DNA of 64,000 nucleotides. Source: Bacillus sp. (in: firmicutes) (GTDB lineage Bacteria > Bacillota > Bacilli > Bacillales > Salisediminibacteriaceae). Every line of letters starts with the position of its first letter. Position 1 is the stretch's first letter. The notes under the pieces are model-generated. The model worked only from the letters and a program-made list of their open reading frames with translations, did no database searches and had not been told where the DNA came from. Of this stretch, positions 61,910-64,000 are shown in pieces. A program made the position numbers and the translations under genes. The DNA lies in assembly GCA_003560495.1 (NCBI GenBank), contig PWLM01000052.1:1-64000 (forward strand), written 5' to 3'.

Positions 61910-61936
61910 TGAAGGGGCACTTTGTGTCCCTTTTTC
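61910..61936 (+). terminator. Short terminator after tsf
   Basis: aaggggcac-tttg-tgtcccttttt. Confidence 0.6.
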
Positions 61937-61985
61937 CTGAGCAGTTTTTCGAAAACACGGTAAATTATAATCACTGGAGGGACCT

Positions 61986-62711
61986 ATGGAGCAGCCAGCT
62001 TACAAACGTATTGTATTAAAATTAAGCGGAGAAGCACTTTCGGGAGAAAAAGGCTTTGGAATTGATCCGGAAATGATTCAGTCCATTGCGGAACAGGTCA
62101 AGGAGCTTCATGAAATGGACGTAGAAGTGGCTATCATCGTCGGCGGAGGAAACATCTGGCGCGGTATGGCTGGAGCAGCTAAAGGAATGGACCGTGCAAC
62201 AGCTGACTACATGGGAATGCTCGCGACCGTAATGAATTCACTGGCTCTGCAGGACAGCCTGGAAAACATTGAAGTTCAGACAAGGGTACAGTCTTCTATT
62301 GAAATGAGGCAGGTGGCAGAACCTTATATCAGAAGGCGTGCCATCAGACATCTGGAGAAAAAACGCGTCGTTATTTTTGCTGCAGGAACGGGAAATCCTT
62401 ATTTCTCAACAGATACGACAGCTGCGCTCCGGGCTGCAGAAATAGAAGCTGACGTTATTTTAATGGCAAAAAACAACGTAGACGGCGTCTACAGCGCAGA
62501 CCCATCCACAAATGCGGATGCTGTAAAATATGAAAAGCTAACTTATCTTGATATACTAAAGGATGGATTGGCAGTGATGGATGCTACAGCTTCCTCTTTA
62601 TGTATGGATAACGATATTCCTCTCATTGTTTTTTCCATTGGAGAAAAAGGGAACATTAAACGTGTAGTAAACGGTGAAGAAATAGGTACGATTATAAGGG
62701 GGCAGTCTTAA
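61986..62711 (+). CDS. pyrH: UMP kinase
   Basis: [50 protein letters not shown]. Confidence 0.98.
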   Translation: MEQPAYKRIVLKLSGEALSGEKGFGIDPEMIQSIAEQVKELHEMDVEVAIIVGGGNIWRGMAGAAKGMDRATADYMGMLATVMNSLALQDSLENIEVQTRVQSSIEMRQVAEPYIRRRAIRHLEKKRVVIFAAGTGNPYFSTDTTAALRAAEIEADVILMAKNNVDGVYSADPSTNADAVKYEKLTYLDILKDGLAVMDATASSLCMDNDIPLIVFSIGEKGNIKRVVNGEEIGTIIRGQS

Positions 62712-63268
62712 TGTCATCATCAGTATTAAAACAGGCAGAAGAAAAAATGAATAAATCAGTCGAAGCTTTCGGGAAGGAACTGGCCACGATCCGCGCAGGT
62801 CGGGCAAACCCGTCCCTGCTGGATAAAGTCCAGGTGGAATATTACGGGGCGCTTACTCCTCTAAATCAACTGGCTTCTATTTCCGTGCCAGAAGGGCGGA
62901 TGCTTCTTATAACTCCGTTCGATAAATCTGCTATGCAGAACATCGAAAAAGGAATTCAAAAAGCAGATCTCGGGCTTTCACCAAACAATGATGGCAATGT
63001 TATCAGAATCACTATTCCTGCATTAACAGAAGAACGGCGTAAAGAACTTATCAAGCTTGTAGGAAGATATGCAGAAGAAGCAAAGGTGGCTGTACGAAAT
63101 ATCCGCCGTGAAGCAAATGATGAGCTGAAAAAGCTTCAGAAAGATGGAGAACTTACAGAAGATGAGCTTAAGCGCAGTCAGGAAGATGTTCAGAAGCTTA
63201 CTGACAAGACGATTAAGTCTATCGATGAGCATTCCAAGAGGAAAGAAGACGAAGTCCGGGAAATTTAA
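62711..63268 (+). CDS. frr: Ribosome recycling factor
   Basis: [58 protein letters not shown]. Confidence 0.98.
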   Translation: MSSSVLKQAEEKMNKSVEAFGKELATIRAGRANPSLLDKVQVEYYGALTPLNQLASISVPEGRMLLITPFDKSAMQNIEKGIQKADLGLSPNNDGNVIRITIPALTEERRKELIKLVGRYAEEAKVAVRNIRREANDELKKLQKDGELTEDELKRSQEDVQKLTDKTIKSIDEHSKRKEDEVREI

Positions 63269-63441
63269 TCTTCTCTGTAGGCTGTGCTGCTGAAAATTAC
63301 TCGGCAGGACAGTCTTTCTTTGTATAAGAGAGGAAAGGAATACATAAAATAGCTATTCTTAGTTATACCCTGGAAGCAAACGTGATAGAATAAGAACGGA
63401 GCTTTGCAAAGACAGACAGAACCAGCTGGAGGCACACGTTC

Positions 63442-64000
63442 ATGCTTAATAAATTGACAAAACGAAAAAAATCAGAATTTAATAAAGAGCACCCGAATCT
63501 GCTGGAGGGGGAAGTCCCTGCTCACATTGCAATAATAATGGATGGTAACGGCCGATGGGCTAAGCAGCGGGGGCTTCCCAGAATTGCCGGTCACCGGGAA
63601 GGTATGAATGTTGTCCGGAATATAGTTGAAACGGCAAGCGAAGTTGGAGTGAAATATCTTACCCTCTATGCCTTCTCCACAGAAAACTGGAAGCGTCCAA
63701 AAACAGAAGTGGATTTTTTAATGAGGCTGCCTGAACGTTTTTTAAATAGTGAACTGCCTAAGTTAACGAAAGAAAACGTACAAGTGAAAATAACAGGGGA
63801 TATCGAAAAACTTCCGGAATTTACAATCCGTGCAGTAAACAAAGCAGTAGAAGAAACAAAAGAAAATACTGGACTGATATTGAATTTCGCCTTAAATTAT
63901 GGAAGCAGAGCTGAATTAATGGATGCTTTCCGAACAATGTATGAGGATGTAGAAAAAGGAAAAATATCAGAAGAAGAAATTACTGAGGATACAGTAACCG
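63442..64000 (+). CDS. uppS: Isoprenyl transferase (undecaprenyl diphosphate synthase), 3' truncated by window edge
   Basis: Translated by eye: MLNKLTKRKKSEFNKEHPNLLEGEVPAHIAIIMDGNGRWAKQRGLPRIAGHREGMNVVRNIVE...YAFSTENWKRPKTEV...ILNFALNYGSRAELMDAF; not in ORF track because it runs off the window. Confidence 0.95.
   Translation, partial: MLNKLTKRKKSEFNKEHPNLLEGEVPAHIAIIMDGNGRWAKQRGLPRIAGHREGMNVVRNIVETASEVGVKYLTLYAFSTENWKRPKTEVDFLMRLPERFLNSELPKLTKENVQVKITGDIEKLPEFTIRAVNKAVEETKENTGLILNFALNYGSRAELMDAFRTMYEDVEKGKISEEEITEDTVT

Noticed and set aside
61002-61958. 318-aa minus-strand ORF antisense to tsf
   Set aside because: Shadow ORF of tsf; composition (Phe/Cys/His-rich) is not protein-like.
1-64000. 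CRISPR arrays, tRNA/rRNA genes, prophage or defence islands
   Set aside because: No regularly spaced repeats, no RNA gene signatures, and no integrase (apart from core xerC), restriction or toxin-antitoxin genes seen; XerC here is the housekeeping recombinase in its conserved topA-hslV context.

Overview
This 64 kb window is a mostly plus-strand, low-GC Firmicute (Bacillaceae-like, probably haloalkaliphilic) chromosome segment. It follows the Bacillus subtilis yloA/rqcH to uppS core block closely: rqcH, yicC, remA, gmk, rpoZ, coaBC, priA, fmt, rsmB, prpC, prkC, rsgA, rpe, thiT/thiN, rpmB, asp23-like, fakA-like, degV, sdaAB/AA, recG, fapR-plsX-fabD-fabG-acpP, rnc, smc, ftsY, ylxM, ffh, rpsP, khpA, ylqD, rimM, trmD, rplS, lepB, rbgA, rnhB, sucCD, dprA, topA, xerC, hslVU, codY, rpsB, tsf, pyrH, frr, uppS. 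The first ~8 kb is accessory: SDR oxidoreductase, hpt, stress protein, two Na+/H+ antiporters, DUF3891-like protein. I see no CRISPR array, defence island, prophage, tRNA or rRNA, and no clear novel multi-gene system. The points worth a second look are: (i) the fla/che operon and the ylqGH, trmFO, def, rlmN, yloB and spoVM genes are absent from their usual syntenic slots; (ii) a family of short intergenic elements with terminal inverted repeats, one about 683 bp with 26/32 matching ends and a TATG flanking duplication; (iii) GC-rich dispersed intergenic repeats; (iv) a TPP riboswitch about 300 nt from thiT with a repeat element in between; (v) a 66-bp tandem repeat in prkC; (vi) candidate Rex, FapR and SigB sites. 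All product calls come from reading the protein sequences without database searches.
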